From Arthrobacter oryzae (GTDB lineage: Bacteria > Actinomycetota > Actinomycetes > Actinomycetales > Micrococcaceae): a stretch of DNA of 64,000 nucleotides. The notes under the pieces are model-generated. The model was not told the origin of the DNA. It was given only the letters and a program-made list of their open reading frames with translations, and ran no database searches. The stretch is from assembly GCF_030718995.1 (NCBI RefSeq), contig NZ_CP132204.1, forward strand, positions 4,154,001 through 4,218,000, written 5' to 3'. The translations under genes were made by a program, and so were the position numbers. Position 1 is the stretch's first letter, and each line of letters begins with the position of its first letter. Below, in pieces: positions 23,753 through 32,069 of the stretch.

Positions 23753-24577
23753 TCAGGCCTGTGGGGCGGCAGCATCCACGGCACCGCCGTAGCGGCGGTC
23801 CCGCCGGGCATATACCTCGACGGCATCCCACAGGGTCCGGCGGTCGACGTCGGGCCAGAGCGTGTCCATGAACACGAATTCCGCGTAGGCGGACTGCCAC
23901 AGCATGAAGTTGGACAGCCGCTGTTCGCCGGAACTCCGGAGGAAGAGGTCGACGTCGGGGAGGTCCGGTTCGTCGAGGTACTTCTGGATGGTCCGTTCGG
24001 TGATCGCGCCGGGCTTGAGTTTTCCGGCCGCGACGTCTTCGGCGATGGCCGAGACCGCGTCCGCGATTTCGGCACGGCCGCCGTAATTAACACACATGGT
24101 CAACGTGCAGGTGCTGTTGCCCCGGGTGTAATCCTCTGCTTCTTCCAGCTCGCGGATCACGGAGCCCCAGAGCCGGGGCCGGCGCCCTGACCAGCGGATC
24201 CGCACACCCCACTCGTCCAGCTGGTTCCGCTGGCGGCGTAGCACATCCTTGTTAAAACCCATGAGGAAGCGGACTTCCTCCGGGGAACGCCGCCAGTTCT
24301 CGGTGGAGAAGGCGTAGACCGTGACGTACTTGATGCCCAGTTCGATGGCACCGGCAACGACGTCCAGCAGCGCAGGCTCGCCCGCCTTGTGGCCTTCGAT
24401 CCGGGGCAGTCCGCGCTGGTTGGCCCAGCGGCCGTTGCCGTCCATGACGATCGCCACATGCTGCGGGATGAATTCGGCGGGAATCGACGGTGGCACGGCC
24501 CCGGAACTGTGCGGATACGGCGCCGTCACCGGTGCGGTCCGCTGCCGGACGGGAGTTTTCTTCGTTCCAGGGCCCAC
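23753..24577 (-). CDS. uppS: Isoprenyl (undecaprenyl/decaprenyl) diphosphate synthase, cis type
   Basis: Makes the long-chain polyprenyl carrier for peptidoglycan and other envelope polymers. The 274-residue protein has the IVMDGNGRWA motif with the catalytic Asp, RIEGHKAG, ENWRRSPEEVRFLMG, and the RSSGEQRLSNFMLWQSAYAE substrate-binding region (shown in part). A proline-rich 30-residue N-terminal extension precedes the catalytic core. It begins two bases after recO, so the two are cotranscribed. Confidence 0.95.
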   Translation of the reverse strand: MGPGTKKTPVRQRTAPVTAPYPHSSGAVPPSIPAEFIPQHVAIVMDGNGRWANQRGLPRIEGHKAGEPALLDVVAGAIELGIKYVTVYAFSTENWRRSPEEVRFLMGFNKDVLRRQRNQLDEWGVRIRWSGRRPRLWGSVIRELEEAEDYTRGNSTCTLTMCVNYGGRAEIADAVSAIAEDVAAGKLKPGAITERTIQKYLDEPDLPDVDLFLRSSGEQRLSNFMLWQSAYAEFVFMDTLWPDVDRRTLWDAVEVYARRDRRYGGAVDAAAPQA

Positions 24578-24579
24578 TG

Positions 24580-25335
24580 TCAGTTACGCTCCACATGTTT
24601 GAGGGATTTCAGCACACGTTCAAGATGCCATTGCAGATAGCCGGCCACCAAACCGGCAGCCTCCCGCCGGTGGACCGCCATGGAGGCATCCGCTGTGGTC
24701 CAGTCCCCCGTCAGCAGTGCTCCGAGCAGGAATACCGTTTCGGCCGCGGGTGCGGGCGATCCCGGGGGACGGCAGTCGGCGCACACCATGCCGCCCAGCG
24801 GTGCTGAAAAAGCGGTGTGCGGACCCGGCGCCCCGCAGCGGGCACACACGGTGAAGCTGGGTGCCCATCCGCCGGTGGCAAGTGCGCGCAGAAGATACGA
24901 GTCGAGGATAAGTTCCGGGGTGTGCTCCCCCCGGCTCAGTGAGGCAAGGGCGCCGACCAGGAGGTTGTACTGCGCTGTTCCGGCCTCGCCGTCCACGTCC
25001 GTGAGCTTTTCGGCCGTCTCGGTCATGGCCGCCGCAACAGTGTAGCGGCCGTAGTCCGCCGCGATGTTCCCGCCGTAGGCGCCCTTGGCCACGGCCTGGG
25101 TGACGATGTCCAGCGTACGGCCGGAAATCAACTGCAGGTCGGCCACCATGAAGGGTTCCAGCCGGGCACCGAAGCGGCTGCTCGTCCGACGCACTCCCTT
25201 GGCCACCGCACGGACCTGCCCGTGGTGTTTTGTCAGGAGCGTGATGATGCGGTCCGCTTCGCCCAGCTTATGGGTCCGCAGCACCACGGCGTCATCACGG
25301 TAGGCACGCGCAGAAAAGGAGGATTGTTGGGCCAC
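24580..25335 (-). CDS. recO: DNA repair protein RecO
   Basis: RecO loads RecA on SSB-coated DNA in the RecFOR pathway. The 251-residue protein has the N-terminal OB fold (RDDAVVLRTHKLGEADRII) and the helical C-terminal half containing a CxxC...CxxC zinc knuckle (CARCG, CADCR). The GTG at 25335 was preferred since it gives the family-like AQQSSFSARAYRDD start; a GTG five codons earlier is possible. Cotranscribed with uppS. Confidence 0.93.
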   Translation of the reverse strand: MAQQSSFSARAYRDDAVVLRTHKLGEADRIITLLTKHHGQVRAVAKGVRRTSSRFGARLEPFMVADLQLISGRTLDIVTQAVAKGAYGGNIAADYGRYTVAAAMTETAEKLTDVDGEAGTAQYNLLVGALASLSRGEHTPELILDSYLLRALATGGWAPSFTVCARCGAPGPHTAFSAPLGGMVCADCRPPGSPAPAAETVFLLGALLTGDWTTADASMAVHRREAAGLVAGYLQWHLERVLKSLKHVERN

Positions 25336-25369
25336 AGTTAATCTTCGCACTGACCTTCTGGAAAACGCG

Positions 25370-25407
25370 GACGCTGCGCCCCCGGACCGGTCGGGGGGCG
25401 CAGCGTC
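25370..25407 (-). terminator. Terminator of leuA
   Basis: A 14-bp stem (GACGCTGCGCCCCC with GGGGGCGCAGCGTC) begins 22 bp beyond the leuA stop and is followed on the minus strand by CGCGTTTTC. Confidence 0.75.
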
Positions 25408-25428
25408 ACAGCGGATCGAATGATGATC

Positions 25429-27168
25429 CTAGGCCTGTGCGTCCCGGACCGCGCGGTTGACGGCCGAGATGACGGCCTTCAGCGAGGAGGTGGTGGTGTT
25501 GGAGTCAATTCCGACGCCCCACAGCACCCGCTCGCCGACAGCGCATTCAACGTACGCGGCGGCGCGGGCGTTGCCACCCTCCGAGAGGGCGTGCTCGCTG
25601 TAGTCGAGGACCCGGACGTCCACGCCGTCCTGGCCCAGGATCGACAGCAGCGCCGCAATCGGGCCGTTGCCGGACCCGGTACGGCGAACCTGGACGCCGT
25701 CAACGGTGACCGTCGCGTGCAAGGTCATGGCGCCGTCGTCGTCCGTTTCCGTGCTGAACGAGCCCAGCGAATAGCGGCCCCACTGGCCGTCCTCTTTGCT
25801 GGAGGGCAGGTATTCGTCCTGGAAGAGCTGCCAGAGCTGGGCGCCGCTGACTTCGCCGCCCATGGTGTCCGTCTGCTTCTGGATCACGCCGGAGAATTCG
25901 ATCTGCGCACGGCGCGGCAGGTCCAGGCTGTGCTCGTTCTTCAGCAGGTACGCCACGCCGCCCTTGCCGGACTGCGAATTGACCCGGATCACCGCTTCGT
26001 AGCTGCGGCCCAGGTCCTTGGGGTCGACCGGCAGGTACGGGACCTGCCACGTGTAGTCGGCGACGTCCTTGCCGGCAGCCGCTGCGTCTTTTTCGAGTGC
26101 TTCGAAGCCCTTTTTGATGGCATCCTGGTGCGAGCCGGAGAACGCCGTGAAGACCAGGTCGCCGCCATAGGGTGAACGCTCTGCGACCGGCAGCTGGTTG
26201 CAGTACTCCACCGTGCGCCGGACGTCGTCGATATCGGAGAAATCGATCATGGGGTCGATGCCCTGGACGAACATGTTCAGGCCCAGCGTGACCAGGTCCA
26301 CGTTGCCGGTCCGCTCGCCGTTTCCGAACAGGCAGCCCTCGATCCGGTCTGCGCCGGCGAGGTAACCCAGCTCGGCGGCGGCAACACCGGTGCCGCGGTC
26401 GTTGTGCGGGTGCAGCGAGAGAATGATGCCCTCGCGGGGGTGCAGGTGGCGGCTCATCCACTCGATGGAATCGGCATAGACGTTGGGCGTGGCCATTTCC
26501 ACCGTGGCCGGCAGGTTGATGATGACCTGGCTGTCAGCCGAGGCCTCGAAGACATCGGCGACGGCATTGCACACGCGTACGGCGTATTCGAGTTCCGTGC
26601 CGGTGAAGGACTCCGGGGAGTACTCGTAGGTGATGTGCGTGTCCGCCAGCGTTTCCTCGTATTTCTTGCACAGGCGTGCACCCTGCAGCGCAATGTCCAG
26701 GATGCCGTCTTCGTCCTGGTTGAACACCACGCGGCGCTGCAGGACGGACGTCGAGTTGTAGAGGTGGACGATTGCCTGCTTGGCGCCGACCAGGGATTCG
26801 TAGGTCCGCTCGATCAGGTGTTCACGGGCCTGCGTCAGCACCTGGATGGTGACGTCGTCCGGAATGTGGTTGCCTTCGATCAGCTGGCGGACGAAGTCGA
26901 AGTCAGTCTGCGAGGCGGACGGAAAGCCGACCTCGATTTCCTTGTAGCCCATGCGGACCAGCAGGTCGAACATCTTCATCTTGCGCGCCGGGCTCATGGG
27001 GTCGATCAGGGCCTGATTGCCGTCCCTGAGGTCCACGGCGCACCAGCGCGGGGCCTTGGTGATGACCTTGTCCGGCCATGTGCGGTCCGGCAGCTCAACT
27101 TTGATCTGGTCCTGGAACGGCAGGTAGCGGTGGACGGGCATTCCGGAGGGCTTCTGTGCGTTTCGCAT
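25429..27168 (-). CDS. leuA: 2-isopropylmalate synthase
   Basis: First enzyme of leucine synthesis: condenses acetyl-CoA with 2-oxoisovalerate. The 579-residue protein is the long actinobacterial class. The catalytic TIM barrel contains LRDGNQALIDPM and the metal-binding HPHNDRGTGVAAAELGY; the C-terminal LeuA dimer or feedback domain contains the GNGPIAALLSILGQ segment. The ATG at 27168 was chosen from the family N-terminus (RNAQKPSGMPVHRY). A Leu-rich leader ORF and a hairpin precede it, so leucine-dependent attenuation is likely. Confidence 0.97.
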   Translation of the reverse strand: MRNAQKPSGMPVHRYLPFQDQIKVELPDRTWPDKVITKAPRWCAVDLRDGNQALIDPMSPARKMKMFDLLVRMGYKEIEVGFPSASQTDFDFVRQLIEGNHIPDDVTIQVLTQAREHLIERTYESLVGAKQAIVHLYNSTSVLQRRVVFNQDEDGILDIALQGARLCKKYEETLADTHITYEYSPESFTGTELEYAVRVCNAVADVFEASADSQVIINLPATVEMATPNVYADSIEWMSRHLHPREGIILSLHPHNDRGTGVAAAELGYLAGADRIEGCLFGNGERTGNVDLVTLGLNMFVQGIDPMIDFSDIDDVRRTVEYCNQLPVAERSPYGGDLVFTAFSGSHQDAIKKGFEALEKDAAAAGKDVADYTWQVPYLPVDPKDLGRSYEAVIRVNSQSGKGGVAYLLKNEHSLDLPRRAQIEFSGVIQKQTDTMGGEVSGAQLWQLFQDEYLPSSKEDGQWGRYSLGSFSTETDDDGAMTLHATVTVDGVQVRRTGSGNGPIAALLSILGQDGVDVRVLDYSEHALSEGGNARAAAYVECAVGERVLWGVGIDSNTTTSSLKAVISAVNRAVRDAQA

Positions 27169-27225
27169 TACTATCGGGGCCTTTTCTGTGATTCCTGAGT
27201 GAAAGGTGGCCGGGCAACACAAACT

Positions 27226-27276
27226 CCGCGACGAGGATTGGCCTTGCGCTAGATCGCGTCTGAGGCCTCGCCGCGG
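27226..27276 (-). promoter_or_regulatory. leuA leader hairpin (putative attenuation element)
   Basis: In the leuA leader RNA, CCGCGGCGAGG (27276-27266) can pair with CCUCGUCGCGG (27236-27226), 11 bp with one G-U pair, around a 29-base loop that contains the leader-peptide stop codon. The transcript then reads AGUUUGUGUUG, a weak U-rich tail. The 5' arm is inside the leader-peptide codons, immediately after the four Leu codons. Confidence 0.6.
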
Positions 27277-27308
27277 CAGCTAAGAAGAAGGAGTTCTGCG
27301 CGCACCAT
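27249..27308 (-). CDS. leuL: Leucine-rich leader peptide of leuA
   Basis: A 19-codon reading frame encodes MVRAELLLLSCRGEASDAI, with four consecutive Leu codons (CTC CTT CTT CTT). It ends 80 bp before leuA. No Shine-Dalgarno sequence is adjacent, so it may be leaderless. Ribosome stalling at the Leu codons would change whether the following 11-bp hairpin forms. Leucine-rich leaders upstream of leuA have been described by comparative work in actinobacteria; the mechanism here is inferred. Confidence 0.75.
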   Translation of the reverse strand: MVRAELLLLSCRGEASDAI

Positions 27309-27421
27309 TTCACAGTAACACGGGTGCGTAAGATGAAGGAGCAACACCTCCAGCAACGTCCACTATGCAGACGCTGCCACCGGTGCCAGCGCCGGGGCAG
27401 CCTTCACCTGAAGGAGCACTT

Positions 27422-29374
27422 GTGCCAAACTCGGGGATCGACCTGTCCAACATCGACCACTCCGTGCGGCCGCAGGATGACCTGTACCAGCACATCAACG
27501 GCGCGTGGCTCAAGAGCACGACCATCCCGGACGACCGGCCCCTCGAAGGCACTTTCACAGCCTTGCGGGACGGCTCCGAGCTGGCGGTCAGGGAAATCAT
27601 CGAAGAAGCCGCCGCCCGCGGCGCCGACGCCACGGGCATCGAACAGAAAGTCGGGGACCTCTACCGCAGCTTCATGGACGAAGCCGCCGTCGAAGCCAAA
27701 GGCATGGATCCCATCCGGGATCGGCTTGCCGAGGTCTATGCCACGAAGTCAGCCACGGAAGTGATCGAATTGGCCGGACGGCTCTTCCGTTCCGACGTGT
27801 CCGGGCTCTTTTATATCTACCCGGCCCCCGACGCGGGAAACCCGGACCGGATCCTGCTGTACACCGGCCAGGGCGGACTCGGCCTGCCTGACGAATCCTA
27901 TTACCGCGAAGAGAAGTTCGCTCCCATGGTCACGGCATACCGGGACCACGTGGGGACAATGCTCGGCCTCGCAGGGACCACGGATCCGGAAGGCGCAGCG
28001 GAGCGGGTGGTGCGCCTGGAGACGGCCCTTGCCTCGCACCACTGGGACAACGTGACGCTGCGGGATCCGCAGAAGACGTACAACCTGAAATCCGCCGCGG
28101 AGGCCTGCGAGCTGTTCCCGCTGCTGGATGCGTGGTTCGACGCCGCCGAAATCGCCCCGGACAAGCGCCAGGAACTGGTGGTGAGCACGCCCGATTTCTT
28201 CGCCGGCGCTGCCGGCCTGCTCGAGTCCGAGCCGGTGCAGGCCTGGCAGGACTGGCTGGCCATGCGTGTTGTCAGCTCAGCGGCCGCTTACCTCTCCGCC
28301 GAATTCGTGGATGCGAACTTCGCGTTCTACGGCACCACCATCAGCGGAACCCCCCGCAACAAGGACCGCTGGAAGCGTGGCGTCGCCGTCGTTGAAGCGT
28401 CATTGGGTGAGGCGGTCGGCCAGATCTACGTCGCCCGGCACTTTCCGGAAACCCACAAGGCCCGCATGCAGACCCTGGTGGCCAACCTCATCGAGGCCTA
28501 CCGGCAAAGCATCGCAGGGCTGGCGTGGATGAGCGAGGACACCAAGCTTGAAGCCCTCAAAAAGCTCGAAGCTTTCCGCGCCAAAATCGGCTATCCGGAG
28601 GAATGGATCGACTACTCTGCGGTGGAGATCGATCCCGCCGACCTCCTCGGAAACGTTGAACGGGCCCACAACGCGGACGTGGACCGGCACCTCGACGAGG
28701 TGGGCAAGCCGGTCGACAAGAACAAATGGCTCATGACACCGCAGACTGTCAATGCCTACTACCATCCGCTCCTGAACGAGATCGTGTTCCCGGCGGCCAT
28801 CCTGCAGGCTCCGTTCTTCACAGCGGACGCCGACGACGCCGTCAACTACGGCGGCATCGGCGCCATCATCGGGCACGAGGTGGGACACGGCTTTGATGAC
28901 CAGGGCTCACAGTTCGACGGTGGCGGCGCCCTGCGCAACTGGTGGACGGAAGAGGACCGGACAGCTTTCGAAGCCCTGACGTCCAAGCTGGTGGCCCAGT
29001 TCGATGCATTGTCACCCACCGCTGCGCCGGGCCACCACGTCAACGGCAAGCTGACCCTCGGCGAAAATATCGGCGACCTCGGCGGACTCACCATCGCCTA
29101 CAAGGCCTACCTGATCAGCCTCGACGGTGCGGAACCACCCGTGCTGGACGGCATGACGGGACAGCAGCGCTTCTTCGCCTCCTGGGCTGCCGGCTGGCGC
29201 CAGGTGATCCGGGGCGAGGAAGCGATCCGCCGGCTCGCCACGGACCCGCACTCCCCCAACGAGTTCCGCACCAACGCCATCGCCAAGAACCTGGATGCCT
29301 TCCATGAAGCGTTCGGAGTGGCGGAGCAGGACGGCATGTGGATGCCGGTGGAGGACCGCGTCAGCATCTGGTGA
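27422..29374 (+). CDS. pepO: M13-family (neprilysin-like) zinc metallopeptidase
   Basis: The 650-residue protein has the M13 N-terminal domain (RPQDDLYQHINGAWL) and the catalytic part with HEVGHGFDDQG (HExxH), the third ligand glutamate in GENIGDLGG, and the substrate-binding VNAYYHP. No signal peptide or membrane anchor is visible, so it is probably cytosolic, unlike eukaryotic neprilysin. The GTG at 27422 follows AAGGAG by five bases, so the longer ATG frame was rejected. It likely degrades oligopeptides. Confidence 0.93.
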   Translation: MPNSGIDLSNIDHSVRPQDDLYQHINGAWLKSTTIPDDRPLEGTFTALRDGSELAVREIIEEAAARGADATGIEQKVGDLYRSFMDEAAVEAKGMDPIRDRLAEVYATKSATEVIELAGRLFRSDVSGLFYIYPAPDAGNPDRILLYTGQGGLGLPDESYYREEKFAPMVTAYRDHVGTMLGLAGTTDPEGAAERVVRLETALASHHWDNVTLRDPQKTYNLKSAAEACELFPLLDAWFDAAEIAPDKRQELVVSTPDFFAGAAGLLESEPVQAWQDWLAMRVVSSAAAYLSAEFVDANFAFYGTTISGTPRNKDRWKRGVAVVEASLGEAVGQIYVARHFPETHKARMQTLVANLIEAYRQSIAGLAWMSEDTKLEALKKLEAFRAKIGYPEEWIDYSAVEIDPADLLGNVERAHNADVDRHLDEVGKPVDKNKWLMTPQTVNAYYHPLLNEIVFPAAILQAPFFTADADDAVNYGGIGAIIGHEVGHGFDDQGSQFDGGGALRNWWTEEDRTAFEALTSKLVAQFDALSPTAAPGHHVNGKLTLGENIGDLGGLTIAYKAYLISLDGAEPPVLDGMTGQQRFFASWAAGWRQVIRGEEAIRRLATDPHSPNEFRTNAIAKNLDAFHEAFGVAEQDGMWMPVEDRVSIW

Positions 29375-29388
29375 CCGAAGATTAACGT

Positions 29389-29437
29389 ACAAACCCGCGG
29401 GGCCGGCCACAAACTGTGGCCGGCCCCGCGGGTTTGT
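29389..29437. terminator. Strong bidirectional terminator between pepO and the LCP gene
   Basis: A perfect 22-bp inverted repeat with an AAACT loop lies between the convergent M13 peptidase and LCP genes. The outermost bases, ACAAAC on one side and GTTTGT on the other, provide short U-rich ends in both directions. Confidence 0.9.
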
Positions 29438-29455
29438 CCGTAGTCGCGGCTGCCG

Positions 29456-31027
29456 CTACTGGACGATCAACTCCGGGTTTGCCTGCTGGCAGACGGTGTC
29501 GCCGGCGGTCTGGTTGACAATGTCGGTCGGAAGCGGCGCTGCGCCCATCTTAGTTCCGGACAAGAAGTCGGCGCCGAGGTAGACCTGCACGCCGCTGACG
29601 CCGGCCGCGGGAAGCACCTGCGTGGCCGGAATCTCAAGGAGGGCCGCGACGTCGGCCGCCACGTCCTCGAAGCCGGGTGCGTAGTACACCGCCGTCTTAT
29701 CCACCGGCTGCGCCACCAGCGGGGCTACCTGAGTGAAGCCGCCGGCGACGATCGCCTCGGTGATTTCCTGGACCCGCTCGGGAACCCCTGTTCCGTTGGC
29801 GACTGTGACGGGCTGCAGCGACTTGTCGTAGGGCGGCGCTGTTTCGGTCGGCACCGATGGCGACGGAGCGGGCGTCGACTCGCTTGGCTCCGGCGTGGGG
29901 CTGGGGGTGGCTGTCGGGTCCGTCAGGTCGACGTCCTTGCGCAGCGCGGCGAACAGCTGCGATCCGGCCGGTTCGGCGACAGTGAGGCGGTTGGGATCGG
30001 ACGGCGCCGGGGTGGTGGGAACGGCCACGAAGGCGACCTTGCTGATGTCGATGTTCTTCAGCCGGTTGCCGATGGTCAGGAGCGACGGCACCGAGGCCAG
30101 CCCGTCGTCCACCGTCAGGTTCTGGGTCACGACGTCGGCAATTTTCAGCATCTTCTGCGGATCGGAGAGGGTGCCGTCATCCTTGATTTTGCGTGTGAGG
30201 GAAGACAGGAACCCTTGCTGCGCCTTAATGCGGCCGAGGTCCCCTCCGTCCGCGAAGGCATGCCTGGTCCGCAGGTATGCCAGCGCCTGTTCGCCCTGCA
30301 CCTGCGAGTTCCCCGCCGGCAGCCGCAGGCGGGAGTCGGGATCGTAAACGGCGTCGCTGATGCAGACTTCCACGCCGCCCACAGCGTTGGAGAGCTCCTT
30401 CACCGCGTTGAAGTCAGCCATCATGAAGTGGTCGATTTCAAGGCCGGTAATTTTGTTCACCGTGTCCACGGCACAGCCGATGCCGGCCTGCTTCATGGCT
30501 TCGTTGATCATTACGCCGGTCTGCGCGGGGAAGACCTCATCGGTCTTCTGGTCCGTGCATTCCGGAATGTCCACCAGCAGGTCGCGCGGAAAACTGATGA
30601 CGCTGACCCGCTTGTTGTCAGCGGAGATGTCCATCATCATCATGACGTCCGACTGCCCGTAGCCGGTGGAATCCTCGGCAGTACCGTATTCGGAGTTCTT
30701 GCCATCACGGGTGTCGGAGCCCAGGATCAGGATCTGCATCCGGTCCTTGGAATCGTTGACGGGATCCTCGGTGCGGCTGCTGCCGGCACCGAGGGGTGCC
30801 TTGCTGATGTTCATCTGCAAACGGATGACCCAGAAAGCGGCGAAAGCCAGGCCGCCCACCAGGAGGAGGGCCACGACGGCGCTGGCCACCTTGAACCAGG
30901 CGGGCTTCCCCCGCAGGGCGCCGAGGTGCCGGGCAGGGCCCATCGCTTTGTTGTCCGAATGCCGGGCGGCGGCGTCGGACGCTGGCGAACCAATGCCTTG
31001 TCCGGGAGTGTCTCGGCGTCGCACCAC
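29456..31027 (-). CDS. LytR-CpsA-Psr (LCP) family protein with LytR C-terminal domain
   Basis: LCP enzymes transfer lipid-linked glycopolymers to peptidoglycan. The 523-residue protein has a cytosolic tail, one membrane helix (about residues 48-72), and an extracellular LCP domain with LILGSDTRDGKN, SVISFPRDLLVDIPE and LAYLRTRHAFADGGDLGR (arginines and aspartates that bind the polyprenyl pyrophosphate). A proline/serine/threonine-rich linker (about residues 370-405) and a C-terminal LytR_C domain follow. GAGGAAGG precedes the GTG start. It lies downstream of era. Confidence 0.92.
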   Translation of the reverse strand: MVRRRDTPGQGIGSPASDAAARHSDNKAMGPARHLGALRGKPAWFKVASAVVALLLVGGLAFAAFWVIRLQMNISKAPLGAGSSRTEDPVNDSKDRMQILILGSDTRDGKNSEYGTAEDSTGYGQSDVMMMMDISADNKRVSVISFPRDLLVDIPECTDQKTDEVFPAQTGVMINEAMKQAGIGCAVDTVNKITGLEIDHFMMADFNAVKELSNAVGGVEVCISDAVYDPDSRLRLPAGNSQVQGEQALAYLRTRHAFADGGDLGRIKAQQGFLSSLTRKIKDDGTLSDPQKMLKIADVVTQNLTVDDGLASVPSLLTIGNRLKNIDISKVAFVAVPTTPAPSDPNRLTVAEPAGSQLFAALRKDVDLTDPTATPSPTPEPSESTPAPSPSVPTETAPPYDKSLQPVTVANGTGVPERVQEITEAIVAGGFTQVAPLVAQPVDKTAVYYAPGFEDVAADVAALLEIPATQVLPAAGVSGVQVYLGADFLSGTKMGAAPLPTDIVNQTAGDTVCQQANPELIVQ

Positions 31028-31109
31028 GTGGTGTTACCTTCCTCTATAAAACGGGGGTCGGTCCATTTTAGTGGTCCAGACTGGGAAAATGCCCGATGCG
31101 GGGGTCCGG

Positions 31110-32069
31110 CTAGAATCCGAGCTTGACCAGCTGCTTTGGATCCCGCTGCCAGTCCTTGGCCACCTTGACGTGCAGGTCCAGGTAGATCCGCGTTCCGAGC
31201 AACGCTTCAATGCCCTTGCGTGCATTGGTGCCGACTTCCCTCAGCCGGGCGCCGCCTTTACCGATGATGATGGCTTTCTGGGACGGCCGTTCGACGTAAA
31301 GGTTAACCCGGACGTCGAGGAACGGGCTGTCCTCAGGCCGGCCCTCACGCGGAACGATCTCCTCAACCACCACGGCCAGGGAGTGCGGCAGCTCGTCGCG
31401 CACCCCTTCCAGGGCAGCCTCACGGATCAACTCGGCCACCATGACGGCTTCGGGCTCGTCCGTCAGGTGCCCGTCCGGGTACAGCGGCTGCGACGGCGGC
31501 ATGTGGCTGATCAGGACATCGGCCACTGTGTTCACCTGGAAGCCGTCCGTTGCCGATACCGGAACGATGTCCTTCCAGCCGTCCTCGCCGAGGACTTCAC
31601 GCCCCAGGGCGGCGACGGCAAGGAGCTGTTCTGTCAGTGCTTGCCGGTCAACGAGGTCGGCCTTCGTCACGATGGCGATGATGGGCTTCTTGCCGACGGC
31701 GGCCAGCTGCGCGGCAATAAAGCGGTCACCGGGACCGATTTTTTCGTTGGCCGGCAGGCAGAAACCGATGGCATCCACTTCGGAGAGCGTGTCCGCCACG
31801 AGGTCGTTGAGCCGTTTGCCGAGCAGCGTCCGCGGCCGGTGCAGGCCGGGAGTATCGACGAGGATCAGCTGGGCGTCATCCCGGTGGACGATGCCGCGGA
31901 TGGTGTGGCGCGTGGTCTGCGGCTTGGCCGAGGTGATGGCCACCTTCTTGCCCACGAGGGCGTTCGTCAGCGTGGACTTGCCGGCGTTGGGCCTGCCCAC
32001 GAGGATGGAAAATCCGGCACGGAAGCCGCCGAATGCTTCCGCGGCGTCCGCTTTATTCTGCTTGCTCAC
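31110..32069 (-). CDS. era: GTPase Era
   Basis: Era is a ribosome-assembly GTPase that binds the 3' end of 16S rRNA. The 319-residue protein has the G1 motif GRPNAGKST, G2/G3 region KPQTTRHTIRGI and DTPGL, G4 TKAD and G5 SATDG, then a C-terminal KH domain with IIGKGGARLREVG. The GTG at 32069 was chosen because Era proteins begin shortly before FRAGFSILVGRPN; it overlaps the corC end by 17 bases. It closes the phoH-ybeY-corC-era operon. Confidence 0.97.
   Translation of the reverse strand: MSKQNKADAAEAFGGFRAGFSILVGRPNAGKSTLTNALVGKKVAITSAKPQTTRHTIRGIVHRDDAQLILVDTPGLHRPRTLLGKRLNDLVADTLSEVDAIGFCLPANEKIGPGDRFIAAQLAAVGKKPIIAIVTKADLVDRQALTEQLLAVAALGREVLGEDGWKDIVPVSATDGFQVNTVADVLISHMPPSQPLYPDGHLTDEPEAVMVAELIREAALEGVRDELPHSLAVVVEEIVPREGRPEDSPFLDVRVNLYVERPSQKAIIIGKGGARLREVGTNARKGIEALLGTRIYLDLHVKVAKDWQRDPKQLVKLGF

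Noticed and set aside
27310..27639. Minus-strand frame of 109 codons opposite pepO
   Set aside because: No ribosome site or family; the leader-peptide frame at 27249-27308 explains this strand better.
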